The notes under the pieces: model-generated | Told to the model about the DNA's origin: nothing | The model's database searches: none | The model's input: the letters and a program-made list of their open reading frames with translations, nothing else | DNA from: Microbacterium pumilum | GTDB lineage: Bacteria > Actinomycetota > Actinomycetes > Actinomycetales > Microbacteriaceae | Length of the DNA stretch: 64,000 bases | Reading direction: 5' to 3' | Assembly: GCF_039530225.1 (NCBI RefSeq) | Contig: NZ_BAAAOH010000001.1 | Location: 2,914,001-2,978,000 of the forward strand | Shown here: piece by piece, positions 17,393 through 24,634 of the stretch | Position numbering within the stretch: position 1 is the first letter of the stretch | Layout of the letters: each line of letters opens with the position of its first letter | Made by a program: the position numbers and the translations under genes

Positions 17393-19657
17393 TCAGGATG
17401 AGACGGTCTGCCGGACGATCGGTGCCGCGGCCGGAACGCCCGGCAGTGGGCGGAAGCGACGCAGGCGGAGGCTATTCGTCACGACGAAGACCGAGGAGAA
17501 CGCCATTGCCGCCGCAGCGACGATCGGGTTGAGCAGGGCGGCCATGGCGATCGGGATTGCGGCGACGTTGTAGGCGAACGCCCAGAACAGGTTGCCCTTG
17601 ATCACGCCGAGCGTGCGGCGCGCCAGCCGGATCGCGTCCGGCACCAAAAGGAGATCCCCGGAGATGATCGTCAGGTCACTGGCGGTGATCGCGGCATCCG
17701 TGCCGGTGCCCATCGCGATGCCGAGGTCAGCCGCCGCCAGCGCGGCGGCATCGTTGACTCCGTCGCCGACCATCGCCACGACCCGACCCTGTTGCTGGAG
17801 TTCACGGATCGCCTCGAGCTTGCCCGCCGGCGTCATGCCCGAGCGGACATCGTCGATCCCGACCGAGGATGCGACCGCGTGCGCGGCACCGGCGTTGTCG
17901 CCGGTGAGCAGGATCGGGGTGAGACCGAGCCGGCGAAGGCGCGCGATGGCCTCGGCACTGTGCGGCTTCACCGTGTCCGCCACGCTGATCGCGCCACGTG
18001 CCAGCCCGTCCCACGCGACCACGATGACAGTCGCCCCGGCGGCCTCGTCGGCCGCGATCGCTTCGACTAGGTCTGCGGGGATCTCGATCGCCCATCGCTC
18101 GGCAAGCCACCGGGCACGTCCTGCGACCACAAGGCGACCGTCGACCACAGCCTGCACGCCTTGCCCGGGATGTGCGGCGAACTCTTCCGCGGTGAGTGGG
18201 GTGTCCACGGCGCCGGCGATGGCGCGGGCGATGGGATGCTCGGATCCGTGCTCCGCGGCGGCCGCGATGCGCAGCAGCTCCTCCCCGCTGACGCCTCCAG
18301 TGGGGCGGACGGCGCTGATGCTCATCACCCCATGTGTCACCGTGCCGGTCTTGTCCAGCACGATGGCGTCGACGCGGCGGGTCTGCTCCAGCACCTGAGG
18401 ACCGCGGATGAGGATCCCCAACTGGGAGCCGCGACCTGTCCCGACCAGAAGCGCGGTCGGTGTCGCCAGCCCCAGCGCGCAGGGGCACGCAATGATCAGC
18501 GTGGTTACCGCCGCGGTGAATGCGATCTCCAGCGAAGCGCCGCTCAGCGCCCACGCCGCGAACGCGACCACCGCCAGACCGATCACGATCGGGACGAAGA
18601 TCCCAGACACCCGATCGGCGAGCCGCTGCACTTGCGCCTTGCCGGTTTGTGCGTCCTCGACGAGCTTCGCGATACGCGCGAGTTCGGTGTCCGCCCCGGT
18701 GCGGGTGATCTGAATGAGGAGTCGCCCACCCGCGTTCACGGTCGCGCCGGCGACGGAGGCGCCCGGCGCGACCTCCACCGGGACGGACTCCCCTGTGAGC
18801 ATGCTTTCGTCGACGGCGGACGCGCCCTCCAGCACGATGCCGTCCGACGGGATCTTCTCGCCCGGGCGCACCACCACGGTGTCGCCCACTGTGAGCTGGT
18901 CGACGGGGATGCGTCGTTCGACACCGTCGCGGAGGAGGGCGGCGTCCTTCGCTCCCAGTTCGAGAAGCGCGCGCAGCGCCTCGCCGGATTGCCGCTTGGC
19001 GCGCGTCTCCATGTACCGGCCGGCGAGGATGAACACTGTAACCAGCGCGGCGACCTCGAGGTACAGCTCGTGCCCGCCCGCCCGCGGAGTTCCGAAGAGC
19101 TGGAAGCTCATCGTCATTCCTGTCATGCCGGCGCCGCCGAAGAACAGCGCGTACAGGGACCAGCCGAAGGAAGCCAGTACTCCGACGCTGATCAGCGTGT
19201 CCATTGTCGCCGCGCCGTGCCGGGCGTTGATCGCCGCCGCCCGGTGGAACGGCCAGGCACCCCAGACCACGACCGGCGCGGTGAGGGTCAAGGCCAGCCA
19301 CTGCCAGTTCGGGAACTGCAGCGCGGGGATCATCGACATCAGCGCGACCGGGATGGCAAGGATCGCCGAGATGACCAGTCGCTGCCGCAGAGATGTCAGC
19401 TCCGGATCTGCCGCGCGGACCGAATCATCCTCAAGGGGAGCGGGTGGCGCCGGGACAGCGGCAGCGTACCCGGCAGCCTCCACAGCGGCGACGAGATCCT
19501 CGACGCGCACCCCGTCGGAGCGCACGTGCGCGCGCTCGGTCGCGAAGTTGACCGTCGCCTCGACGCCCGGAAGCTTGTTCAGCTTCCGCTCGATCCGGGT
19601 GGCGCACGAAGCGCAGGTCATCCCAGTGATATCGAGTTCGACGTCGGCGGTGCTCAT
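17393..19657 (-). CDS. copA: Copper-exporting P1B-1 ATPase CopA
   Basis: 754 residues. Exports Cu(I) from the cytoplasm using ATP. It has a single N-terminal HMA domain with intact GMTCASC (residues 12-18), eight membrane helices, the CPC metal motif in [12 protein letters not shown], phosphorylation site [17 protein letters not shown] (the HP motif of Cu ATPases) and [11 protein letters not shown]. All residues for activity are present, unlike the divergent copB at 12969-15668. The start overlaps the stop of the small HMA protein by 4 bases, coupling chaperone and pump. Regulation by the CsoR operator upstream of csoR is expected. Confidence 0.97.
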   Translation of the reverse strand: MSTADVELDITGMTCASCATRIERKLNKLPGVEATVNFATERAHVRSDGVRVEDLVAAVEAAGYAAAVPAPPAPLEDDSVRAADPELTSLRQRLVISAILAIPVALMSMIPALQFPNWQWLALTLTAPVVVWGAWPFHRAAAINARHGAATMDTLISVGVLASFGWSLYALFFGGAGMTGMTMSFQLFGTPRAGGHELYLEVAALVTVFILAGRYMETRAKRQSGEALRALLELGAKDAALLRDGVERRIPVDQLTVGDTVVVRPGEKIPSDGIVLEGASAVDESMLTGESVPVEVAPGASVAGATVNAGGRLLIQITRTGADTELARIAKLVEDAQTGKAQVQRLADRVSGIFVPIVIGLAVVAFAAWALSGASLEIAFTAAVTTLIIACPCALGLATPTALLVGTGRGSQLGILIRGPQVLEQTRRVDAIVLDKTGTVTHGVMSISAVRPTGGVSGEELLRIAAAAEHGSEHPIARAIAGAVDTPLTAEEFAAHPGQGVQAVVDGRLVVAGRARWLAERWAIEIPADLVEAIAADEAAGATVIVVAWDGLARGAISVADTVKPHSAEAIARLRRLGLTPILLTGDNAGAAHAVASSVGIDDVRSGMTPAGKLEAIRELQQQGRVVAMVGDGVNDAAALAAADLGIAMGTGTDAAITASDLTIISGDLLLVPDAIRLARRTLGVIKGNLFWAFAYNVAAIPIAMAALLNPIVAAAAMAFSSVFVVTNSLRLRRFRPLPGVPAAAPIVRQTVSS

Positions 19658-20007
19658 GAGCGTGCGGCGAGCGCGTACCCGGCCTCTTCGACGGCGGCAC
19701 GCACCTGGTCGTCGTCCAGAACGGCGTCACTGGCGACCCGGACACGGGACAGGCCGCCTGAATTCAGGTCAACGTCCACCTCGGCGACGCCGGGAATGCC
19801 GGAGAGCTCCTCGGTCACGCTGCGCACGCAGTGGCCGCAGGTCATGCCCTCCACCAGGTAGTCGGTCGTCACGACGCCCGACTCGGTCGACTCCGGCGCA
19901 GACTGCGCAGAGGATTCGACGGTCGCGTGGCCGCCGGCCGGGGAGCAGCACGCGCAGCCGGCGTTCTTGTCGGTCAAGCCGAGGTCGCGGATCTCAAAAG
20001 CGGTCAT
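19654..20007 (-). CDS. Copper chaperone-like HMA-domain protein with N-terminal Cys-rich extension
   Basis: 117 residues. The C-terminal 70 residues are a CopZ-type HMA domain with the metal site [13 protein letters not shown] (about 54-66) and the usual GVAEVDVDL strand. The N-terminal 45 residues include CACC followed by a Gly/Ser/Ala linker, an extra cluster that could hold a second metal ion. It sits between csoR (34 bases) and copA (4-base overlap), which suggests it delivers Cu(I) to CopA. Confidence 0.92.
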   Translation of the reverse strand: MTAFEIRDLGLTDKNAGCACCSPAGGHATVESSAQSAPESTESGVVTTDYLVEGMTCGHCVRSVTEELSGIPGVAEVDVDLNSGGLSRVRVASDAVLDDDQVRAAVEEAGYALAARS

Positions 20008-20041
20008 CAGGATTTCCTTCCGGGCATGTTTTCAAAGCGAA

Positions 20042-20329
20042 TCAGGAGCGAACGAGGCGTGCGATTGCATCGCTGGCCTCGCGGAGCTTCTCGTCAGCGA
20101 CCGGTCCGCCGGAAGCTGTGGCCTCGGCGACGCAGTGCGTCAGGTGGTCTTCGAGCAAGGCGAGGGCGACAGACTCCAGTGCGCTTTTCGCCGCCGAAAC
20201 CTGCGTGAGCACATCGATGCAGTACTTGTCCTCTTCGATCATCCGGGCGATACCGCGCACCTGCCCCTCCACTCGACGCAGCCGCTTCAGCAGTGCTTCC
20301 TTATCGTCGACATACCCGTGAACATGCAT
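20042..20329 (-). CDS. csoR: CsoR-family copper-sensing repressor
   Basis: 95 residues from ATG 20329, chosen because AGGAGGT sits 7 bases upstream; the longer frame from 20362 runs over the operator. All-helical CsoR/RcnR fold: LLKRLRRVEGQVRGIARMIE, then the Cu(I) ligands in the C-x24-H-x3-C pattern (KYC, and HLTHC). Cu(I) binding releases the repressor from GC-tract operators. First gene of the copper run; an operator-like sequence covers its promoter, so it should autoregulate. Confidence 0.95.
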   Translation of the reverse strand: MHVHGYVDDKEALLKRLRRVEGQVRGIARMIEEDKYCIDVLTQVSAAKSALESVALALLEDHLTHCVAEATASGGPVADEKLREASDAIARLVRS

Positions 20330-20350
20330 CGCTGGTACCTCCTGCCTCCC

Positions 20351-20377
20351 ATAGTACCCCATGGGGGTATGGGGTAG
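20351..20377 (-). promoter_or_regulatory. CsoR-type operator over the csoR promoter
   Basis: The 27-base stretch contains TACCCCATGGGGGTA, with a perfect CCCCATGGGG core (20357-20366) and flanking TA, followed by a second GGGGTA. This is the G/C-tract dyad with A/T edges expected of CsoR sites. Read on the minus strand, a TACTAT -10 box lies at 20351-20356, and AGGAGGT comes next. Binding would block the promoter. Confidence 0.75.
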
Positions 20378-20391
20378 CGCGGGAGTTCGGA

Positions 20392-20493
20392 CATTCGGGG
20401 GATGGTCCGTACGACGAGTTCCTGGCGATGTCCCCGTCCGGTGTCGCGGCGTTCCTCCGAGGCATGGCCGAGATCGTCAAGACCGTGTCCTAG
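20392..20493 (+). pseudogene. 3' fragment of an unidentified gene ending in the 31-bp repeat
   Basis: An open frame ending at TAG 20491-20493 reads PYDEFLAMSPSGVAAFL then RGMAEIVKTVS. It has the composition of real protein but no start or domain of its own, because the csoR promoter lies immediately upstream. It looks like the tail of a gene whose body has been lost. The last nine codons are duplicated at 22931-22959. I cannot name the parent family. Confidence 0.35.
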
Positions 20494-20495
20494 GT
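20465..20495 (+). repeat. 31-bp direct repeat, copy 1
   Basis: Identical at 30 of 31 positions to 22931-22961 (one C/G difference), same orientation, start points 2466 bases apart. It spans the last codons and TAG of a truncated frame. The two copies bracket the hydrolase and GlxA-type regulator genes. Confidence 0.9.
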
Positions 20496-20578
20496 CAACT
20501 GGCGAGGCGCTCGTAGCGTGAATTCGTAGGGAAGTCGCCGCGGCAATCGTTCGCGGCGAGTTGAGGACGGAGTCCATT

Positions 20579-21904
20579 GTGTCTAGTAAGTCGGCTCTCA
20601 TTGAAGCCCCGACCCCAGAGGCGAAGGGACATCGCGAAGCGGCCGTTTCGGGGCCGGCGCGGCGGGGACGCATCGGAGTCATCGTCTTCGGTTCCTTGAC
20701 CCTCGGATTGGTGACTGCGGTTCTCCTCGTGTTGGTCCCGTTCGGACCAGCGACCCAGAGCGCGGTCATCGGATCCGTGCTGTGCGGGTTCGCGGTGGGT
20801 TGGGCGATGCTGGCCGTGCTCGCAGCGCGGTTCACCGATCAGCCGCAGCGATGGGCGTTCGTGCCCGCCGCGCTGATGGGGCTGAGCGGACTTCTCCTGG
20901 TGGTGTTCGGACCGGCAGTGCAACCGGCGGTCAACTGGATCCTTCCTGCCGCAATGCTCGCCGCGTCGATTTACATGATCGTGCGCGTCCGGCAGAACTT
21001 CAGCGGCTCGCGGGCCCGATGGGTGCTCTATCCCGTGATCGTGGCGCTGGGCCTAGCGTCGGTCGGAGCCGGATACCAGGCGATCGGCGAGGCGGTGGAT
21101 GCGCAGGCGACCCCGATGCCCGGACAGCTGATCGATGTCGGCGGTCACCGTCTGCACCTGTACTGCGCCGGCTCGGGCGGCCCCACCGTGGTGCTGGAAG
21201 CGGGCGGCGGTGCAGCGGCCGCCGAACTCGAGCTGCTCCGCTCGGCGGTGGAACGCGACACCCGCGTGTGCGTCTACGACCGCGCCGGGCGCGGCTGGAG
21301 CGACTCCACCCCGACGCCCGCCCACGGCATCCAGATCGCGACCGACCTCCACACGCTGCTCGAGCGGGCAGAGGTGCCCGGACCGTACGTCCTCGCGGGC
21401 CATTCCTTCGGCGGGCTGTACGTGCAGATGTTCGCCGCGCAGTATCCGAGCGAGGTCGCCGGGATGGTGCTCATCGACTCCACTGCGCCCGACGCGACCT
21501 CCTCCGGCTACCAGCCGCACCCGTTCGTCATGGACCGTGTCTTCGCGCTGCTCTCCTCACCCGCCCAGCTCGGGTTGGGCCACCTGTTCGGCGGCACCGC
21601 GCGCGACCTGCTCAGCAGCATCAACGAGTACGCCGACGCCGCAGACGCCGTCCAGCACGCGGCATCCCTCACCGACTTCGGCGACAAGCCCCTGTTCGTT
21701 CTGACCGCCCGCGTCGGAAACGATGCAGGCTGGTTCACGGCGCAGGACCGGATGGCCGCCTTGTCGACCGACAGCGTGCACCGCATCGTTGAGAATGCCA
21801 GCCACCAGATGCTGGTCTCGGACGAAGAATCCGCCGCCGTGACGGCTCACGCGATTCTCGACGTAGTCGCCGCAGTCCGCAGCGGCGAGCCCCTCGCGAA
21901 GTGA
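20579..21904 (+). CDS. Membrane-anchored alpha/beta hydrolase
   Basis: About 441 residues from GTG 20579, which has GGACGGAG 6 bases upstream; TTG 20561 is an alternative. The first 160 residues hold five hydrophobic helices (for example IGVIVFGSLTLGLVTAVLLV), so the enzyme is anchored in the membrane. The C-terminal 270 residues are an alpha/beta hydrolase: oxyanion region LEAGGG, VYDRAGRGWSD, the nucleophile elbow GHSFGG, an acidic residue after strand 7, and the catalytic His in VENASHQM. It may be an esterase or lipase-like enzyme; the substrate is unknown. It ends in a strong terminator shared with the convergent regulator gene. Confidence 0.85.
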   Translation: MSSKSALIEAPTPEAKGHREAAVSGPARRGRIGVIVFGSLTLGLVTAVLLVLVPFGPATQSAVIGSVLCGFAVGWAMLAVLAARFTDQPQRWAFVPAALMGLSGLLLVVFGPAVQPAVNWILPAAMLAASIYMIVRVRQNFSGSRARWVLYPVIVALGLASVGAGYQAIGEAVDAQATPMPGQLIDVGGHRLHLYCAGSGGPTVVLEAGGGAAAAELELLRSAVERDTRVCVYDRAGRGWSDSTPTPAHGIQIATDLHTLLERAEVPGPYVLAGHSFGGLYVQMFAAQYPSEVAGMVLIDSTAPDATSSGYQPHPFVMDRVFALLSSPAQLGLGHLFGGTARDLLSSINEYADAADAVQHAASLTDFGDKPLFVLTARVGNDAGWFTAQDRMAALSTDSVHRIVENASHQMLVSDEESAAVTAHAILDVVAAVRSGEPLAK

Positions 21905-21906
21905 GA

Positions 21907-21943
21907 GGAGTGCCGGCGCGCGCAGGTCGCGCGCCGGCACTCC
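21907..21943. terminator. Bidirectional hairpin terminator between convergent genes
   Basis: A 16-bp perfect stem (GGAGTGCCGGCGCGCG and its complement) with a 5-base loop CAGGT, beginning 3 bases after the hydrolase stop and ending 14 bases before the end of the opposing regulator gene. Very stable; it can serve both strands. Confidence 0.85.
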
Positions 21944-21957
21944 CGGCAGTCGGGCTA

Positions 21958-22980
21958 TCAGGCTGGCCCGAAATAGTGCCGGTGCTCGCCGGGGGTCGTG
22001 TTGAGCCGCCGGCGGAAGGCGCGGTTCATGGTCTCGGGGGTTCCGAAGCCGCACTCTCGGGCGATCTCCTCCATCCCGAGGAGGGTGGTCTCGAGGAGGC
22101 GGCACGCCGCCTCCATTCGCACCGCCTCGACGTGTTCGGCGGGTGTGATGCCGACCTCGGCCTTGAACAAACGACTGAACTGCCGTTCCGAATGGTGGGT
22201 GCGCTGTGCCATTGCCGGGATCGAGAGGTCGGCCGTGAGGTTGTCGGGGATCCACGTCAGCAGGTCGCGGATGGGTTCGTCGTTCGCGGACTGGGCAGCC
22301 AGCACCGCGGAGAACTGCCCCTGCCCGCCGGAGCGACGGAGGTAGACGACCAGGCGGCGGGCGACGGTCGCAGCCGCTTTGCGGCCGTGGTCGTCGGCGA
22401 TGAGGGCGAGCGCGAGATCGATGCCCGCGGTGACGCCTGCGGAGGTCCAGACGTTACCGTCCTGCACATAGATCGCGTCCGGTTCCACCTCGACGCCCGG
22501 GAAGTCGCGCGCGAGGTCCGCGCATTCCGCCCAGTGCGTCGTGGCGCGCCTTCCGTCGAGGAGCCCCGCCGCCGCCAGGAGGAAGGCACCCGAGCAGACC
22601 GACGTCACCCGACGCGACCGAGCCGCGAGCCGACGAATGTTTTCGACCAGCTTTGTGTCAGCGGCCGCAACATCCATGTCTCTGCCCCCGGAGACCACGA
22701 GCGTGTCGATGTCTCCCGTGACCTGCTCGATCGGGTCGGTGTCGAACGCCAGTCCGCTCGTGGAGAGAACCGCTCCTCCGCCGACGCTGACCAGCTGCGT
22801 CGCGTATCGCGTGATCGGCAGGAACCGCGACGCGGTAGAGAACACCTCCAGCGGTCCCGTGACGTCGAGGATCTGCGCGGACGGGAACCCCACGATCACG
22901 ATCCGCGGCTCGGCCTGGGGCGGTCTCCGGTGGCCGAGATCGTCAAGAGCGTGTCCTAGGTGGGTAGCCGGCTCCGTCAT
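21958..22980 (-). CDS. GlxA-family AraC-type regulator (DJ-1/PfpI plus HTH)
   Basis: 340 residues. The N-terminal DJ-1/PfpI-like domain begins RIVIVGFPSAQILDVTGPLEV (near 25-45) and contains the elbow Cys in SVCSGAFLLAAAGLLDGRRA and TTHW. The C-terminal AraC helix-turn-helix shows HSERQFSRLFKAEVGITPAE and ECGFGTPETMNRAFRRR. Such proteins usually activate nearby catabolic genes; the convergent hydrolase is the obvious candidate target. The first 25 residues (containing HLGHALDDLGHR) are not GlxA-like: they are encoded by the 31-bp repeat at 22931-22961, so the original start may have been replaced when the repeat was joined. Confidence 0.92.
   Translation of the reverse strand: MTEPATHLGHALDDLGHRRPPQAEPRIVIVGFPSAQILDVTGPLEVFSTASRFLPITRYATQLVSVGGGAVLSTSGLAFDTDPIEQVTGDIDTLVVSGGRDMDVAAADTKLVENIRRLAARSRRVTSVCSGAFLLAAAGLLDGRRATTHWAECADLARDFPGVEVEPDAIYVQDGNVWTSAGVTAGIDLALALIADDHGRKAAATVARRLVVYLRRSGGQGQFSAVLAAQSANDEPIRDLLTWIPDNLTADLSIPAMAQRTHHSERQFSRLFKAEVGITPAEHVEAVRMEAACRLLETTLLGMEEIARECGFGTPETMNRAFRRRLNTTPGEHRHYFGPA
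22931..22961 (+). repeat. 31-bp direct repeat, copy 2
   Basis: Matches 20465-20495 with one difference at the 19th base. It lies inside the 5' end of the GlxA-type regulator gene, antisense to it, and supplies its atypical N-terminal residues. Confidence 0.9.
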
Positions 22981-23339
22981 ACCGTGAGATCACCCCCCGA
23001 AAGCAGGAATCGAGGCCTCGTGTATCCGCCATACTGCACCGGTTTCCGGTGGATGTCGCTTGTTATCGCGGTCGCGGTCACTGCGACGCTTATCGCATTC
23101 CGGCGTTGCGCGAGCAACGAGCGAATCGCCTACGCCATCGCGGCCGGCGCCGTGCGACGACGGGGCGAGTACGCACCATCCACTCTCTCCCCCGGCCAAT
23201 CGAGTCCGAAGTGATCATCAGGACTGCCCGCGTATTCGGATGAATTGGGCGATGGGATGCGGGCGGGCAGGTCCGCCGGCACCCACTTCCGAGGCGGGTT
23301 CACGGCCGAGCCCGCGCGCCCTGACGCTGACGCTGCGAG
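22981..23339. other. Intergenic region without a supported gene
   Basis: About 360 bases between the GlxA-type regulator start and the TetR gene end. Short open frames exist (one contains a hydrophobic run, SLVIAVAVTATLIAF) but none has a ribosome site or family resemblance. It must contain the promoter of the regulator. It may be debris from earlier insertions. Confidence 0.4.
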
Positions 23340-23915
23340 CTAGAAGCTCTCGGCGTCGGATCCGGATTGGATGCTTCCAAGGACGAGAGCGGCGAGCCGT
23401 GGCGCGGCAGATGGAGTGGCTATTGATCCGGCGGCGCTAAGCGATCCCACAGCGTATGCGGCGAGCTCCTCGGGCGAGAGGTCGGCGCGCGCGCGGCCGC
23501 CCCTGACATCGTCAGCGATGATGTCTCGCAACAGTTCCCGTACTTCGCTCTCCGCCATAGCAAGCTGCCCCGCCCCATGAAGGGATCCGTCGTCGCTGTG
23601 ACGGTGGCTCCGAATTCGCGCGTACGCGATGAGGACATTCTTCAAGCGAACTTCATCAGAGCTCTGGCTCGAGATGGCGTGCAGACGTTGCAGATGCCGG
23701 GAGATCTCCCGCTGCTGCCACGCAGCCAACGCGGCCGCGACGTCTGGGACGTATCGATAGAGCGTCGCGCGCCCCACTCCGCTCTTCTCCGCCAGAGCCG
23801 TCATAGTCAGGCCCGTCACGCCGTTGCGGTGGACGAGTTCCGCGGTCGCGTCGAGGATCGCATCCATAACTGCCGACCGATGACCGGCGATGGTTTCACT
23901 CCACAGCTTGGGCAC
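23340..23915 (-). CDS. TetR-family repressor
   Basis: 191 residues. The N-terminal helix-turn-helix is clear: ILDATAELVHRNGVTGLTM, ALAEKSGVGRATLYRYVPD (residues 20-57). The C-terminal ligand domain is typical in length, with ELAAYAVGSLSAAGS and a final helix RLAALVLGSIQSG. It is transcribed divergently from the small membrane-protein pair at 23977. Dyads in the shared 60-base gap are suitable operators, so it probably represses that pair and itself. The inducer is unknown. Confidence 0.93.
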   Translation of the reverse strand: MPKLWSETIAGHRSAVMDAILDATAELVHRNGVTGLTMTALAEKSGVGRATLYRYVPDVAAALAAWQQREISRHLQRLHAISSQSSDEVRLKNVLIAYARIRSHRHSDDGSLHGAGQLAMAESEVRELLRDIIADDVRGGRARADLSPEELAAYAVGSLSAAGSIATPSAAPRLAALVLGSIQSGSDAESF

Positions 23916-23934
23916 GGGAGGATTCTAACGTTCG

Positions 23935-23970
23935 AGACAGTTTGACTCAATACGGACACTGTGTCTTAAT
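23935..23970 (+). promoter_or_regulatory. Promoter with overlapping TetR-type operator dyads
   Basis: TTGACT (23942-23947), 17 bases, then CTTAAT (23965-23970) forms a sigma70-like promoter ending 6 bases before ATG 23977. The dyad GACAC-T-GTGTC (23955-23965) fills the spacer, and an outer pair AGACA (23935-23939)/TGTCT (23962-23966) encloses the -35. This fits control by the divergent TetR gene and a leaderless transcript. Confidence 0.6.
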
Positions 23971-23976
23971 AGCCGC

Positions 23977-24099
23977 ATGTCCCGGAAGTCCCCGATCCCT
24001 CGCTGGGTCATCGTTCTTGGCGCCATCATCGTCGCGTTCAGCATCACGGTGCTGGCCCTGCATCTGACCGGGAGCGGCATGGCGGGCATGCACGGATGA
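23977..24099 (+). CDS. 40-residue single-helix membrane peptide
   Basis: A short gene: MSRKSPIPRWVIVLGAIIV, hydrophobic through about residue 29, then a Gly/Met/His tail (GSGMAGMHG). There is one membrane helix with a positively charged N-terminus. It has no Shine-Dalgarno and starts where the predicted transcript should begin, so leaderless translation is likely. Its stop overlaps the next ATG by 4 bases, which supports that it is real. The Met/His tail could bind metal, but this is speculation. Confidence 0.65.
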   Translation: MSRKSPIPRWVIVLGAIIVAFSITVLALHLTGSGMAGMHG

Positions 24100-24596
24100 G
24101 TTCGACAAGAGGGCGCACCCGGTCGGCGATCCGTGCGCTGCACGTAGTCACATCGATCAGCTGGACGGCCGCAGTGGCGGTGTTCCTCGTGATTGCCATC
24201 CTCGGCTGGTGCACCCCCGATACTCGGGTCCACGCCGGCATATATGCGGCCCTCGAAGTCACTCTTTGGGTCGTGATCGTTCCGAGTGCCGTCCTGTCAT
24301 TCCTCACCGGCGTACTGACCTCGGTCCTTTCCCGCTGGGGATTGACGCGTCACTGGTGGGTCCTCTTCAAGCTCGTTCTCACCACGGGCGCGACAGCGTT
24401 GCTTTTCGTTCACACGAGAGTTGTGGATGCCGCGGCCGACGCCGCGGTAGGGGTGGGCCATGACATGGAAGCACTTGAGCTTCAACTCGTTATCGACTCG
24501 GCTGCTGCGCTCGGCTTGCTAGCACTCATCGGTGGGCTGGGCTACATCAAGCCGCGCGGGATCACACCCTGGTCGGAGAGCTCGAGAGCGGACTGA
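24096..24596 (+). CDS. Four-helix membrane protein of unknown function
   Basis: 166 residues. Four hydrophobic helices start at about residues 14, 50, 88 and 132 (for example TAAVAVFLVIAILGW and ALEVTLWVVIVPSAVLSFLTG). The opening LHVVTSISWTAAVAVFL resembles a common actinobacterial family of predicted integral membrane proteins related to DUF2269, with conserved His near the first helix and Trp-rich loop LTRHWWVLFK. It is translationally coupled to the 40-residue peptide and under the same TetR-type control. Substrate or partner unknown. Confidence 0.75.
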   Translation: MSSTRGRTRSAIRALHVVTSISWTAAVAVFLVIAILGWCTPDTRVHAGIYAALEVTLWVVIVPSAVLSFLTGVLTSVLSRWGLTRHWWVLFKLVLTTGATALLFVHTRVVDAAADAAVGVGHDMEALELQLVIDSAAALGLLALIGGLGYIKPRGITPWSESSRAD

Positions 24597-24634
24597 CTTC
24601 GCCCACTCCGGGGGTGCGAACTCGAAGTGCCGAG

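Noticed and set aside
17802..19301. 499-residue minus-strand frame within copA
   Set aside because: Out of frame with copA and Arg-rich; copA motifs are in the other frame.
22960..23214. 84-residue plus-strand frame with a hydrophobic run
   Set aside because: No ribosome site, no family, and it begins inside the 31-bp repeat; treated as intergenic.
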